Shown here one piece after another: positions 11,125-22,639 of a stretch of 64,000 nucleotides of DNA (positions are counted from its first letter, which is position 1; every line of letters starts with the position of its first letter). A program made the position numbers and the translations under genes. The DNA comes from Gavia stellata. Lineage: Eukaryota > Chordata > Aves > Gaviiformes > Gaviidae. A model generated the notes under the pieces. The model was not told where the DNA came from. It ran no database searches and saw only the letters and a list, made by a program, of their open reading frames with translations. The stretch lies in assembly GCF_030936135.1 (NCBI RefSeq), contig NW_026776913.1, positions 558,001 through 622,000 of the forward strand, in the 5' to 3' direction.

Positions 11125-12285
11125 GGGGGATCTCCCCAGTTCAGTGCCGGAAGGCTGGGCTCTCCTTAAAAAGCTGCGGCCAAAGCTTATTTTCTCCTTC
11201 CCTTCTCCCTGTGTTCAGGGGGAGAACCTCACAGTAGCACTGGGATTTTCTGAGCCTGGTCAGATGCGTGAGCTCCCTGAGGAGCCCCAGAGCCCGGGCT
11301 CTCGTGCTGTCCTGGGGAGCGGGGCTGGTGGGGAGGCAGAGTGGGACAAAGGCAGTCGGGGTGGGAGATCACCTGCAGGGTGAATGCAGGAGAGCCAGAG
11401 GGAGACTGGCCTCTGCTTCCTCGTGCCCATGGGCCATCTCCAGCCCTGGTGCTGCTGGGCAGTTTGAGCCCCTTCAGAGAGGCTGCGGCTGTGGGGTGAG
11501 TGCCCAAAGCTCTGCGGCACCCTGTGGCGGGCACTGCTGTGGGGCCAGCCCAGACTGGGCTGCTCTGCTGGGCTGGGGAGAGGGCAGGGGAGGTGTGGAG
11601 AGCCGAGGAGTGGCTGGGCTGGGCTGCCAAGTGCTCAGGAGGGGAAAACACCAATGTTAGCTGAGCTGTGTGACCATACAGGGTAAGGACACAGTCGAGA
11701 GGGCTTGTGATGCAGAGCCAGGTCTCGTGGAGAAGGAAGCAAGGCATCAAAGGTGTGGGAGAGAGGAGCTGCTCTGTGCCATTTCCCTTGGACACCTCAG
11801 CGAAGCTGCCCCAAACACTTGCAACAAAGCATCCCCGCACATCAGCCATTTCAGTCCCTGGCCATACACCCAGCCCTGGGGAGGGATTTCTGCTGCATGG
11901 CCATCTCCTCCCTCCTGGTGGTCTCTGTGCCTGTATCAGGGCATGGCCAGCTCTGTGCCATCTCTCTTCTGGCCCAAGCCCTCCAGACCCCACAGCACAG
12001 CTGTCTGCTAACACATGCATGGGACACACCGGAGGTGGTGCAGGGGCAGGCACTGATGGCGGGCTGCCAAATGGAGGGGGTTACTGGAGGAGGAGGCATG
12101 GAGGGCTGCCGCGGGGACTGTGCTGGTGGGAATGTTTCCCCACCCTTGAATGCACGTTGGTCCATGCAGTGCCTGCACTGCGGATCTGTGGGGCCATGTG
12201 GGGCAGTGGGGCTTGGACAGCCCAGCTGAAGAGCTGAAGAGCTACACGGCGCCCAGCCCAGTGTCAACCCACAGGCACTGTACCA
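11125..12285. other. No recognisable gene or repeat
   Basis: GC-rich 3' flank of OR1. The open frame of 274 codons on the minus strand has no recognisable motif and overlaps frames on the other strand. Confidence 0.4.
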
Positions 12286-12381
12286 GTCCCTTTCTCCCTC
12301 CTTCCCTCCCTCCCTCTCTTCCTTCCTTCTTTCCTTCTTTCCCCCTTTTCCTCCTTTCTTCCTTCTCTTCTTCCCTTCATT
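12286..12381 (+). repeat. Polypyrimidine (CCTT/CTTT)n tract
   Basis: About 95 bp of almost pure C and T made of CCCT, CCTT and CTTT units. Confidence 0.85.
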
Positions 12382-12589
12382 GCACCCATCTTTGGAAAAG
12401 GACAGAAGTCCAACTCAGGGAACCACAGGCTTTGGTGAGGAGTGTGTTAGTGAATGAAGCCTCTTTGGGGGACATTTCTGGCTGCCTAAGGGAGAATAAG
12501 GTGACTGAGAACGATCAGCACGTAATGTAATTTAGGGTAAATCACGCCTCACCAGGCAGACTACCTCCAGGATAAATTAGCTGTATTTG

Positions 12590-13277
12590 TGAATAAGAGG
12601 TAAAAGCAGATGCCATTTACCTCAACTTCAGCAAGACTTTTGACCTGGTGTGCCTCAATAACCTTGTACCCAAGTTAGGACGTTAGAGTCTGGACGGGTA
12701 GACAAGCAGGTGGGTAAAAGACCAGCTGGGTGACTGGGCTGAGAGGGTAGTGGCGAAGGCATCATACCCTGCCTGGAGGCCAGGGAAGGTGGGGCAGCAC
12801 AGGGGTCTCTCCTGGGCCTGGTGCAGTTTATAAGGTGCTCTTTCATAAGGTGATCTGGAGAACGCAACCTTCATCACATTTCTCGCGGACACCAGACTGG
12901 GAGGAACAGGGATGCCTTAGGGATGCCATTCAGAGAAACCCAGGCAGGTGGGAGGACTGTCGTGTCAGACCCCTGATGAAATTCAACAAAAACTAGCACA
13001 AGGTCCTGCACCTGGGGTAGCCAGCCCACTGCAGTGACATGGGCTGGGGACCATCTGGCCGGGGTATGAAAGACCCTGGTGGTCCTGGGGATAGAAGGCA
13101 AAAAGACTTCTAGCAGTGTGCCCTGCTAGTGAGGAAGTGTCCTGGGCATTGCGGAGAGAAGCCTTGCCAAAAGATTGTGGCAAGTGACTGTCTCCCCCTG
13201 CTCACCACCCATTAGACCACATGCAGAATAGAGTGTCAAGTTTTGGGCCCTCACCTCCAGAAAGACTTTTGCACTGG
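12590..13277 (+). mobile_element. CR1 LINE fragment, ORF2 reverse transcriptase part
   Basis: Starts with sequence reading as the CR1 'YLNFSKTFDLV' reverse transcriptase segment and runs through 'GLSWAWCSL'-like and 'CSFADTRLGG'-like segments. It then passes the 'LMKFNKN...KVLHLG' region to 'KFWALT'. Frames change several times, so it is old. It ends at the LTR fragment that follows. Confidence 0.6.
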
Positions 13278-13289
13278 GTCTCACCGGGT

Positions 13290-13470
13290 TGACATTAACT
13301 TTCCTCATCACAGCCCATACAGTGCTGTGCTTTGCCCTTGCGGCTAGAACAGCGTTGATAGCGCAACAGTGTGTTGGCTATTGCTGAGCAGTGCTCGCAC
13401 AGCATCAAGGCTGTGTCTCCAAGCCCCGCCAAGAGCCAGTAAGCTGGGGGTGGGCAAGAGGCAGGGCAGG
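13290..13470 (+). mobile_element. ERVL-type LTR fragment
   Basis: Contains 'gttgacattaactttcctc', 'aacagcgttgataac'-like and 'ggctattgctgagcagtgc' in the order of the ERVL LTR at 19740-20331 but in the opposite orientation. It is truncated on both sides and ends where the OR2 upstream block begins. Confidence 0.6.
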
Positions 13471-13474
13471 GTCC

Positions 13475-14435
13475 TTCTGCTGTCAAGAGGGTTCTGCCGG
13501 GGTCAGGGCTGCTCACAGACCTAGACCACCACCAGGACATTGGCAGAGGCAACATTTCAAGAGGAAGATCGAAGCAGGGGCTACCCTAAAGATGAAGACC
13601 TTTTCAGGGCCTGTCATCTCAGCTTTCTTCTAAGGGAAAGGGAAAAGGGGCTGTCAAGTTTGAATAAGTCACTGAGACTCTAAACCGTTATACTGCCAGA
13701 ATTCCTATAAAGTGTCTTCAGCCACTCCTCTACCTACACACAGCACCAGCATTGCCTTTGCTTGAGACTTAAGGTTTGTTTTGATTTGCTCCTTAGGACC
13801 TGCAAACAGGGAGATGCCTCTGGGCAGTGCCCTGCTGCCAGAAGGTGTCTTCAGGGCAGAACCGAGCAGAGAGCCGGTGGGATGAACTGACTGGGAAGAG
13901 ACTTGGAGACAGAGAAACAGCTCCCAGCAGGGACAACTCCAAGTAGCAGAGAGCCATGCCACCCCTCCGCATCCCTCTCTGCTCAGCTGCACGGGGAAAG
14001 AGAACAGTTTGGAGACATGGAATTTGAAACTGGACTCTTCGTGCTCACGGAAGTCCACTTTCTTCTTCAAGTATGTTGTTAAAGACATCAACCTGCAACA
14101 GGTGTAAGCACAGGGCACCTGCATGCTTACCAGCAGGTCACTCGTGGGCAGATCAGTTCTCCTGACTCTGCACTAGGGCACAGGGAGACCTTTTTTTCCT
14201 CAGGGCTCGTCAGTGTTCAGGCTGAGAGCAATGTGAAAGGTGGCGATTTCTGCCCCGTCAAAGAAAGTGCCCTCACGCAGCAGCACAAACCTGTGATCAT
14301 AAAAAGGAGCAGAATGAAGTTACGCCAAAGAAAGATGAGAAATTTAGGGGGAGGGGGGATTTTTTGGGAAACAAGCACAGGATTGGCTCCAAGAAGTTTG
14401 CCCTAACTTGTCAATGTCTTCTCCTCTTTCAACAG
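13475..14435 (+). promoter_or_regulatory. 5' flank of OR2, shared with OR5
   Basis: Segments of this flank recur in the same order upstream of OR5: 13475-13530 matches 55765-55820, and 13811-13970 matches 56110-56270 ('gagatgcctctgggcagtg' against 'gagatgcccctgggcagtg'). It ends in a pyrimidine tract and AACAG at 14431-14435, a splice acceptor 23 nt before the OR2 ATG. The 5' non-coding exon and promoter probably lie in or before this block; the exact exon is not identified. Confidence 0.4.
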
Positions 14436-14458
14436 TGCCTCATGCCTGGAGTGAAGCA

Positions 14459-15376
14459 ATGTCCAACATCAGCTCCATCACCCAGTTCCTCCTCCTGGCA
14501 TTCACAGACACGCGGGAGCTGCAGCTCTTGCACTTCTGCCTCTTCCTGGGCCTCTACCTGGCTGCCCTCCTGGGCAATGGCCTCATCATCACCGCCATAG
14601 CCTGCGACCACCACTTCCACAGTCCCATGTACTTCTTCCTCCTTAACCTCTCCCTCCTCGACCTCGGCTCCATCTCTACCACTGTTCCCAAAGCCATGGC
14701 CAATTCCCTCTGGGACACCAGGGCCATCTCCTTTGCAGGATGTGCTGCCCAAGTCTTTCTGTTTGTCTTTTTCATGTCAGCAGTGTTTTATCTTCTCACT
14801 TTCATGTCCTAAGACTGCTACATTGCCATCTGCAAACCCCTGCACTACGGGACCCTCCTGGGCAGCAGAGCTTGTGTCCACATGGCAGCAGCTGCCTGGG
14901 GCAGTGGGTTGCTCAATGCTGTGCTGCACACAGCCAATACATTGTCACTACCACTCTGCCAAGGCAATGCCTTGGACCAGTTCTTCTGTGAAATCCCACA
15001 GATTGTAAATCTCTCCTGCTCAGATGCTTACCTCAGGGAAGTTGGTCTTCTTGTTTTTACTTTATTTTTTTCTTTTCTTTGTTTTCTTTTCATTGTGCTG
15101 TCCTACGTGCAGATCTTGAGGGCTGTGCTGAGGATCCCCTCTGAGCAGGGACCGCATAAAGCCTTTTCCACGTGCCTCCCTCACCTGGCTGTGGTCTCCC
15201 TCTTAATTTGCACGGGCACGTTTGCCTACCTGAAGCCCCCCTCCATCTCCTCCCCATCCCTGAACCTGCTGGTGTCGTTTCTGTACTCGGTGGTGCCTCC
15301 AGCAGTGAACCCCCTCATCTACAGCATGAGGAACCAGGAGCTCAAGGATGCAGTGTGGAAACTGATGACTGGATGA
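14459..15376 (+). pseudogene. OR2: olfactory receptor, OR14-like, one premature stop
   Basis: Starts at ATG 14459 (MSNISSITQF) and, apart from one codon, reads in a single frame to the stop at 15374-15376, a normal receptor length of about 305 codons. Motifs: GN in TM1, PMYFFL, CKPLHY, KAFSTC, PAVNPLIYSMRNQ. The single lesion is TAA at 14810-14812, where the paralogs have the Tyr of MAYD (TAC or TAT). The next codons read D-C-Y, so Arg of DRY is Cys here too. The TM5 segment is unusually T-rich (15050-15095) compared with OR3 and OR5. With one lesion it could be a young or segregating pseudogene, or a sequencing error. Confidence 0.9.
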
Positions 15377-16133
15377 TTTTCAAAAGCCATAAACTGATTA
15401 TCATCTTCTGCAAATCACTCCTAATGTGACTCGTTACAGGCCAAGCCCATCTTCTGTAGTTTTTGGTGGCTTTCGTTGTGGGTTTGGGGTTTATTTGCTT
15501 TGTCTTACTTTGCACAATGTTGTCCATAAAGAATTGTCATTATTTGTGCCATTTGTAATTATATGTCTATCCAACTTTTGTGTTACCCAGGGTCTGTGTA
15601 AATAAGGAGCCATGCTGTCTGTGTGTTTAAACAAAACTAAGAACCCCTCAGTGACTTCTTTGAGATCCTTCCTTTGAGGCATTCTCTGGAGCTACAGGGT
15701 GAGTACGGGTGTGCAGAGGTGGAGAGGAAAAGAATCCCAGCACGGCAGCACTGCCAGGGAGCACCAGTGCCTGGTGTCTCCAGACCTGCTCACTTCCCAC
15801 TTCTACTCTCTTCTTCTCAGCCCTTGAATTGGTGTAAGGCCTGAGTGCTCTGGCAGCTTGGGCACAGTCCTGCCATGTGGTAGTCCTGTGAAAACAGGGA
15901 GGGACAGGGAACGAGCACTTCTGTGACAGAGCTGGCCTCCACAACAACGTTTCCATAAAGAAAGGTGATCTTCTCAGGGCACAGCCTGAAGGCTTAGGAC
16001 TTGTTCCAAGGCTGCTCTCAAGAACATGCCCAAGAAAGCGGCCCCACTGATGAAAACTCCAGTGAACAGCTCAAGTGTGTGAGTGGGCAGGGTGGGGGCA
16101 CACAGCAGGGTCATCGCACAGCCGGGCTCCTGC
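15377..16133 (+). other. 3' flank of OR2, shared with OR5
   Basis: The part around 15500-15700 matches 58200-58385 after OR5, for example the 'ttgtccataaagaattgtc' region and the 'ttctctggagc' end. No gene is visible. A canonical AATAAA in a good position was not found for OR2. Confidence 0.45.
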
Positions 16134-16272
16134 GAGAGACATGAAGGACCAGCAGAGCAGGGTCTGGCCTGTGCTCGTGTTTGCTGGACACCCCGGGCAC
16201 CTGCCCCAGGGCAGTCGTCACACACCAGCCAATAACCACCACCATTTCCAGCACTGGCCTCTCACCCCAGCT
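16134..16272 (+). other. Near-identical 138-bp element downstream of OR2
   Basis: Matches 58848-58986 downstream of OR5 with about six differences by eye (about 95% identity), which is closer than the receptor genes themselves. Begins GAGACATGAAGGACCAGCAG. The fossil ERVL element cuts it off at its right end. Confidence 0.7.
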
Positions 16273-16662
16273 GTTTAATAACAGTTTAATAAGTGAAATG
16301 AGGCAAAATGAAATAATAATGATAATAATAATAAAAATTGTAATGAAAAGGAAAATAACAACAACAACAAACAAGAAAGGCAAGTGGTACAAATGAAAAC
16401 AATTGCTCACCACCCTCTGACCAATGCCCAGCCCAAGCAGCGGTCCCCCAGCCAGCTTTTCCCCTAGTTTCTATACTGAGCATGACATCACATGGTATGG
16501 AAAATCCCTTTGGTCAGTTGGGGTCAGCTGTCCTAGATGTGTCCCCTCCCAACTTCTTGTGCACCCCCAGCCTACTCGCTGGCGGGGTGGGGTGAGAAGC
16601 AGAAAAGCCCCGTACTAGCTACTATGAAGAAAATTAACTCTATCCCAGCCAAAACCAGCACA
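16271..16662 (-). mobile_element. ERVL 3' LTR (shortened)
   Basis: Ends in 'cccagccaaaaccagcaca' like the other LTR and shares its 'ggtcagttggggtcagctgt' block. Contains an A-rich (AAT)n/(AAC)n stretch at 16305-16375. Confidence 0.75.
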
Positions 16663-17062
16663 TTCTTCACCCCTTATTCCATACCATTTATGTCATACTC
16701 AGGTAGCACACCATCCAATACATTCTCCTTACCTACCATCACCCTTCCCATCCTTTCCTATAGTACACAGATATCATTCCCTTAGTCTATGGACCACCCC
16801 TGTGAAATGCCTGTAAAGTGCCCACGGATATCCACAAATGTCCACAAAATGTCCATTGAGTTCATTTAGTCCGTGACTTTGGGCTCCATCTGTTAATGGT
16901 GGTCACTCAGGAGAGAAGAGGTGTTGTATCGCGTGGAGTTATTGGGCACCACAGCCAGCTCAGGTCAGGTCACTGCTGCACTTGCACTGCTTCTTGTAAG
17001 GCTTGTCCTTCATTGGTTCAGGTGGTTCCTGCTGTAGTAATTTCTGTAACATGTAACTCAAA

Positions 17063-17665
17063 TCATGGATCAGTTTCACCCAGAATTAAATCATCTTGAG
17101 GTACGCACTGGAGTCCACCATCCTTCTGCATTACCCACCAAGTGCACCCAGGTCCTTGAGCAAAAATAACCCGGCGAATAGGTTTACCTTTTCCTGAGGA
17201 AGGAATAACCCAGACTGTTTTTCCCAGCAAGTTCCTTGTATGTACTACGGGAATCTTATCTCCTTCCACAGTGCGCAGGGCTTTTGATTGGGCAGGGCCA
17301 GGTCGACTGGCAGAGCCTCTAGTGTTAACTAGCCAAGTGGCTTCTGCTGAATGTGTATCCCAATGCTTAAATGTCCCAGCACCCATTGCTTTCAGTGTTG
17401 TTTTTAACAGTGCGTTGTATCGTTCCATTTTCCCAGAGGCTGGTGCATGGTAGGGGATGTGATACACCCAGTCAATGCCATGCTCCTTGGCCCAGGTGTT
17501 AATGAGGTTGTTTCGGAAATGAGTCCCATTGTCGGATTCAATTCTTTTAGGGGTGACGTGTCGCCATAAAACTTGCTTTTCAAGGCCCAAGATGTTCCGG
17601 GCAGTGGCATGGGTCACAGGGTATGTTTCCATCCATCCGGTAGTTGCTTCCACCATTGTAAGCAC
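17063..17665 (-). mobile_element. Integrase part of the fossil ERVL pol
   Basis: The reverse strand reads as a retroviral integrase core and C-terminal part, with an ERVL-like 'PYHAPASGKMERYN' motif around the catalytic Glu and a DNGTHF motif. Confidence 0.8.
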
Positions 17666-17912
17666 ATGCTGCTTCCCGTGGGGGGTTCGTGGTAGTGTGA
17701 TATAATCAACCTGCCAGGCTTCCCCGTATTGATATTTCAGCCATCGCCCTATACCAAAAAGGCTTTAGCTGCTTAGTGTGTTTGATTATGGCACATGTTT
17801 CACATTCATGGATAACCTGTGCAATGGCATCAATGGTCAAGTCCACCCCTCGACCACGAGCCCATTTGTATGTTGCATCCCTTCCTAAATGTCCTGATGT
17901 GTCATGGGCCCA

Positions 17913-18656
17913 TCAAGCTACAAATAGCTCACCCTTATGTTCCCAATCCAGATCCACCTCAGCCACTTCAATTCTAGCAGCTTGGTCCACCCGCTCATTG
18001 TTTCGATGTTCTTCAGTGGCACGACTCTTGGGTATGTGAGCATCTACATGACGTACTTTTACAACCAGGTTCTCTACCCGAGAAGCAATATCTTGCCATA
18101 ATTCAGCAGCCCAGATGGGCTTACCTCTGCGCTGCCAGTTGCTCTGCTTCCATTGCTGTAGCCACCCCCACAGGGCATTTGCCACCATCCATGAGTCTGT
18201 ATAGAGATAAAGTACTGGCCATTTCCCTCGTTCAGCAATATCTAAAGCCAGCTGAATGGCTTTCACCTCTGCAAACTGACTTGATTCACCTTGTCCTTCA
18301 GCAGTTTCTGCAACTTGTCGCGTAGGACTCCACACAGCAGCTTTCCACCTTCGATGTTTTCCCACAATACGACAGGATCCATCTGTAAACAGGGCATATT
18401 GCTTCTCAGTCTCTGATAATTCATTATACAGAGGGGCCTCTTCAGCACGAGTCACCTCCTCTGGTGACACTCCGAAGTTTCGGCCCTCTGGCCAGTCCAT
18501 GATCACTTCCAGGATTCCCGGGCGGTCGGGGTTTCCCATCCGAGCTCGTTGCGTTATCAGTGCAACCCACTTACTCCATGTAGCATCAGTTGCGTGATGC
18601 GTAGAGGGGATCTTCCCTTTGAACATCCAGCCCAGCACAGGCAATCGAGGGGCCAA
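17913..18656 (-). mobile_element. RNase H part of the fossil ERVL pol
   Basis: Contains an 'ALFTDGSC' first-Asp motif, a later 'LYTDSW' motif and a 'VRHVDAH' segment, the typical RNase H order. Confidence 0.8.
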
Positions 18657-18695
18657 AAGGAGCTGTGCTTCAGTACCAACTACTTCCGAAGCAGC

Positions 18696-19685
18696 TCAAA
18701 TTCCTTCATATGCTGCTAATATTTCTTTTTCAGTTGGAGTGTAACGGGCTTCAGATCCCCTATATCCCCGGCTCCAAAACCCTAGAGGCCGACCTCGAGT
18801 CTCCCCAGGTGCTTTCTGCCAGAGGCTCCAGGTGGGGCCGTTATCCCCGGCTGAGGTGTAAAGTACATTTTTCACACCTTGTCCTGTCCGGACCGGCCCA
18901 AGCACTACTGCACGAACTATCTCCTGTTTCATTTGTTCAAAGGCTTGCTGCTGTTCAGGGCCCCATTCAAAGTCGTTCTTCTTCCAGGTCACTCGATAGA
19001 GAGGGCTCACGATCAGACTATAACTTGGAATATGCATTCTCCAGAAACCCACAACACCTAAGAAAGCTTGTGTTTCCTTTTTGTTAGTTGGTGGAGACAT
19101 GGCTGTTATTTTATTGATCACATCCATTGGGATATGGCGACGCCCATCCTGCCATTTTATTCCTAAAAACTGAATTTCCTGTGCAGGCCCTTTGACCTTA
19201 CTTTGTTTTATAGCAAAACCAGCTTTCAGGAGAATCTGGATTATTCTTCTCCCCTTCTCAAACACTTCCTCCGCTGTGTTGCCCCACACAATGATGTCAT
19301 CAATATACTGCAGGTGTTCGGGAGCTTCGCCTTGTTCCAGTGCACTCTGTATCAACCCATGACAAATGGTAGGACTCTGTTTCCACCCCTGGGGCAGTCG
19401 ATTCCAGGTGTACTGGATACCCCTCCATGTGAAAGCAAACTGTGGCCTGCACTCTGCTGCCAGAGGGATCGAGAAAAACGCATTGGCGATATCTATTGTT
19501 GCATACCATTTGGCAGCCTTTGACTCCAGTTCATACTGAAGTTCTAGCATGTCTGGTACGGCAGCACTCAGCGGCGGTGTGACTTCATTCAGGCCTCGAT
19601 AGTCCACTGTTAACCGCCACTCTCCGTTAGATTTTTGCACGGGCCATAGGGGACTCTTAAAGGGTGAATGAGTCTTACTGATCAC
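18696..19685 (-). mobile_element. Reverse transcriptase part of the fossil ERVL pol
   Basis: Shows the order PLWPVQKSNGEWRLTVDYRG, 'LPQGWKQSP', the catalytic 'YIDDI' and the 'FLGIKW' thumb entry, all characteristic of retroviral reverse transcriptase of the ERVL group. Confidence 0.85.
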
Positions 19686-19739
19686 TCCTTTCCAGTTGAT
19701 GGATCAACTTATGGATGGGAACCAGGGAGTCTCGATTGG

Positions 19740-20331
19740 TGTGATATTGTTGCCGCTCACTCACTCCCCCCTGGTGGGGTGGGGGAGAGAACCAGAAGAG
19801 TAAAGGTGAGAAAACTCGTGGGCTGAGATAAAAACAGTTTAATAGGTAGAGCAAAAAACACTGTGTGGAGAAGCAAAGCAAAAGAAGGAATTCATTCACC
19901 ACTTCCCGTCGGCAGGCATGTGTTCAGCTATCTGCAGGGAAGCAGGGCTCCATCATGCATAGCGGTTGCTCGGGAAGACAAATGCCATTACTCCAAATGT
20001 CCCCACCTTCCTTCTTCCTCACCCAGCTTGACATACTGAGCATGATGTCATATGGTATGGAATATCCCTTTGGTCAGTTGGGGTCAGCTGTCCCGGCTGT
20101 GTCCCCTCCCAACTTCCCGTGCACCCCCAGTCCACTCACTGGTGGGGTGGGGTGAGGAGCAGAAAAGGCCTTGGTGCTGTGTGAGCCCTGCTCAGCAGTA
20201 ACTAAACCATCCCTGCTTTATCAACATTGTTTCCAGCCCAAATCCAAAACACAGCCCCATACAATCCAAAACACAGCCCCATACTAGCTGCTATGAGGAA
20301 AGTTAACCCTATCCCAGCCAAAACCAGCACA
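19740..20331 (-). mobile_element. ERVL 5' LTR
   Basis: Contains in reverse the LTR words for the polyadenylation region ('cagtttaataggtagagc'), the TATA-proximal 'ggtatggaatatccc' and the 5' end 'ccagccaaaaccagcaca'. A stretch of about 24 bp ('aatccaaaacacagcccc') is repeated in tandem at 20240-20284. Confidence 0.8.
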
Positions 20332-20985
20332 GCTGGTCACCAGAGAGGGGAGATCAGCATCTCCCCCTCCGCTGCCCTCCTTGAGGAAGTTGCAGACTGC
20401 GATGAGCTCACCCCTCAGCCTTCTCTTCTCCAAGCTGAAACAAATCAAGTGACCTCAGCCACTGCTCCTAATTATGCCCTCGAGACCTTTCACCACCTTG
20501 GTTGCCCTTCCCTTGACACACTTTAATACTTTGGTGTCCTTCTTCTACTGAGGTGCCCCAAACGGCACACAGCACTTGAGGTGGGGCCGTACCAGTGCAG
20601 TGCGGAGTGGGACAATCACCTCCCTCCACCAGCTAGCGATGCTGTGCTTGATGCACCCCAGGACACGGGTGGCCCTTTTGACTGCCATGGCACACTATTG
20701 ACTCCTATTCAATTTGCCCTGAACCCAAAAACCCCAGATCTCTTTCTGCAGGGCTGCTCTTCAGCCTCTCCTCCCCCAATTTGTATGTATAACTCGGATT
20801 ACTGCATCCCAGGTGGAGAATCCAGCTCTTGCTCCTGTTAAATTTGATGTGGTTGGCGATTGCCCAGCTCTCCAGTCTATCCAGTTCTCTCTATAAGGCC
20901 TCTCCACCCTCAATCAAATCCAGACCTCCTCCTATTTCACCATCATCTGCAAACTTACTGAATTTATTGTATTACTGTATTCAGG
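20332..20985 (-). mobile_element. CR1 LINE, 3' part cut off at its terminus (copy A)
   Basis: Antisense CR1 ORF2 text such as 'gatgaggtcacccctcagcc'-like and 'cctccctccaccagctagc', ending in the 'ccatcatctgcaaacttac' region. The matching CR1 in copy B (34165-35075) continues about 265 bp further to its normal 3' end; here the ERVL LTR takes over. Confidence 0.8.
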
Positions 20986-21044
20986 AAGTCATGGTAGGTG
21001 GTTAAATCTGCTGGGAAACAGGCACAGGCATAGGACAGTGTAGG

Positions 21045-22070
21045 AAAGCCTGCGGTGGGGACAGCTGAGAGTCTTGGTGGGTCTGGGACCTCTCAACAAC
21101 ACAAGTGGGGTCCTTGTCCTCTTCGCTGTCACTTCTGCCTCTTCCAAGAAGGTCACCATTTCCTTACAGCCCCAGTGCTTTCTTGCCTCCTCATCCTTCA
21201 TAGAGGCTGGGAGCTGTGCGACCGCTGTCCTGCACTTGTCATTGCGCACCCCACATCCCACTGCTCATAGGAAGAGCCCTGAGCATCCAGTGAGGGACAG
21301 GATGCCTTTTGCAAGGTGATGGGGGTCAGGACTAGGTCATCCTCCCTAGAGAAAGACATCAAGGGCCTGCTTGGCATCAGAGCCACCCCCACATTTCATT
21401 TGCCACCTCTTATCCATCACCTCTGACTTCCTGTTTCACCAGCCCCCAGGGATGGTCACCTTGTCCAGCGTTCCCTCCGTGGTCTCCAGTGATGGCTCTC
21501 GGTTGGGCTCACTAATACCTTCAGAAACCTGGAGGTTTGCTTCTCCTTTTCCTTCTCTAGAGGCCTGATCAATCTTTCAGGATCTGCAGTTCAGGAACTT
21601 GGCTCCAGACGGCACTCGAACATTAAAAAAAGCCCTAACAAGCCAATTTTCCTGATTTTCTGTTTTTATGTGGTTCATTTGACAGCTTTCAGGAGTGTAT
21701 TCAAAGTGAAAAGAGTTCATCATTCACCAACAGGAAGAAAGAATTTATTCTTTTCCCACTTCCCTTTATTTTTCTGCATAAACCTCAAGTGATAGCAGCA
21801 ATCTGCAACTGATACTGAAAGAGAGCATATCCTAACTGACGAGGAATATATAGGGAAGTCACTACCCTTTATGGCAGAAACTATATGGGCAGTCTTGGTA
21901 CCTTCCACCAACTCCACCATTTCTATCTTCAACCACGTGCGCCTTACAGCAGTGCTGTAAAAACAGAGTCTTCTCAACTAAAGTCTGCAGCTGCGTGTTT
22001 CAGCCCCTTGGCACCAATTCCCACTGTTTCACCTGGAGAAAGAGCTGCACACAGGCACAGAAGGAAGTTT
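21045..22070 (-). repeat. Unclassified repeat R1, copy in A (minus)
   Basis: One of seven related copies (also 25540, 31290, 35143, 39640, 44575 and 60890). Shared words in sense: 'tccctcac', then 'gctcagggctcttcc', then 'gatgtgggg', and an upstream block 'aaagtctgcagctg'. No terminal repeats, coding motif or known family recognised. Confidence 0.6.
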
Positions 22071-22309
22071 CTTACTTGCCAACAAACAAAACCAAAGGTA
22101 GACATAGTTCAATACAACATAGAAGACATTCCTCACCTGTATATTAAGGTCATGTTACCTCCTCATAAGTCCACTTTCCACAGTGGATAGCCTTAGACTG
22201 ATGCAAAACACATCATTGTGTGAACCACACATTCCAAGAGCACCCAAAACACTTTCTGTCCCCTCCCAAGCCCTTGCCCACCTCCCCAGGCCTTTGCAGG
22301 GGAGGGAGG

Positions 22310-22470
22310 TTGGAGAGGTAGCCTTGATGCTGTACCAGCACTGCTAAGCAAGAGCCAAAACAGCGGTGTGGTAGCAACAGCACTCCGGCTACAAATACAA
22401 AGCTGAGCACCATGAGGGCTGCTATGGGGAAAGTTAACTCCACCCCAGCCAGGTCCAGGACATGGCCAAA
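22310..22470 (-). mobile_element. ERVL-type LTR remnant (copy A)
   Basis: Contains in reverse 'ccagcactgctaagcaagagcc', 'gctgctatggggaaagttaa' and 'ctccaccccagccaggtcc', the 5' part of the same LTR family. Highly diverged and old. Confidence 0.5.
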
Positions 22471-22639
22471 TCTCCAGGTGTGTCAAGGTCTCTCTGGACT
22501 GAAGCTCCAACAGTCCAGCTGTTAAAGCACGTGTGCCAATGGTCATCCTGAGTCGTGGTGCCTCCAACGAGATCAGAACACTACAGATGACAAGAAGACT
22601 GCTAGTGTAATGGAGCTGCTAACCAAGGTAGAAAGTACC

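Larger units (their letters stand above)
16271..20331 (-). mobile_element. Fossil ERVL-type endogenous retrovirus
   Basis: A minus-strand element with recognisable parts in this order: LTR (19740-20331), reverse transcriptase, RNase H, integrase, a 3' non-coding region and a second LTR (16271-16662). The LTRs share the words of the common avian ERVL LTR, with ends reading CCAGCACA on the plus strand. gag, protease and env are not recognisable; lack of env is usual for ERVL. It is broken, with several breaks. The two LTRs differ clearly in length and sequence, so it is not recent. It interrupts the OR2 downstream element on the left and meets segmental duplication copy A on the right. Confidence 0.85.
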
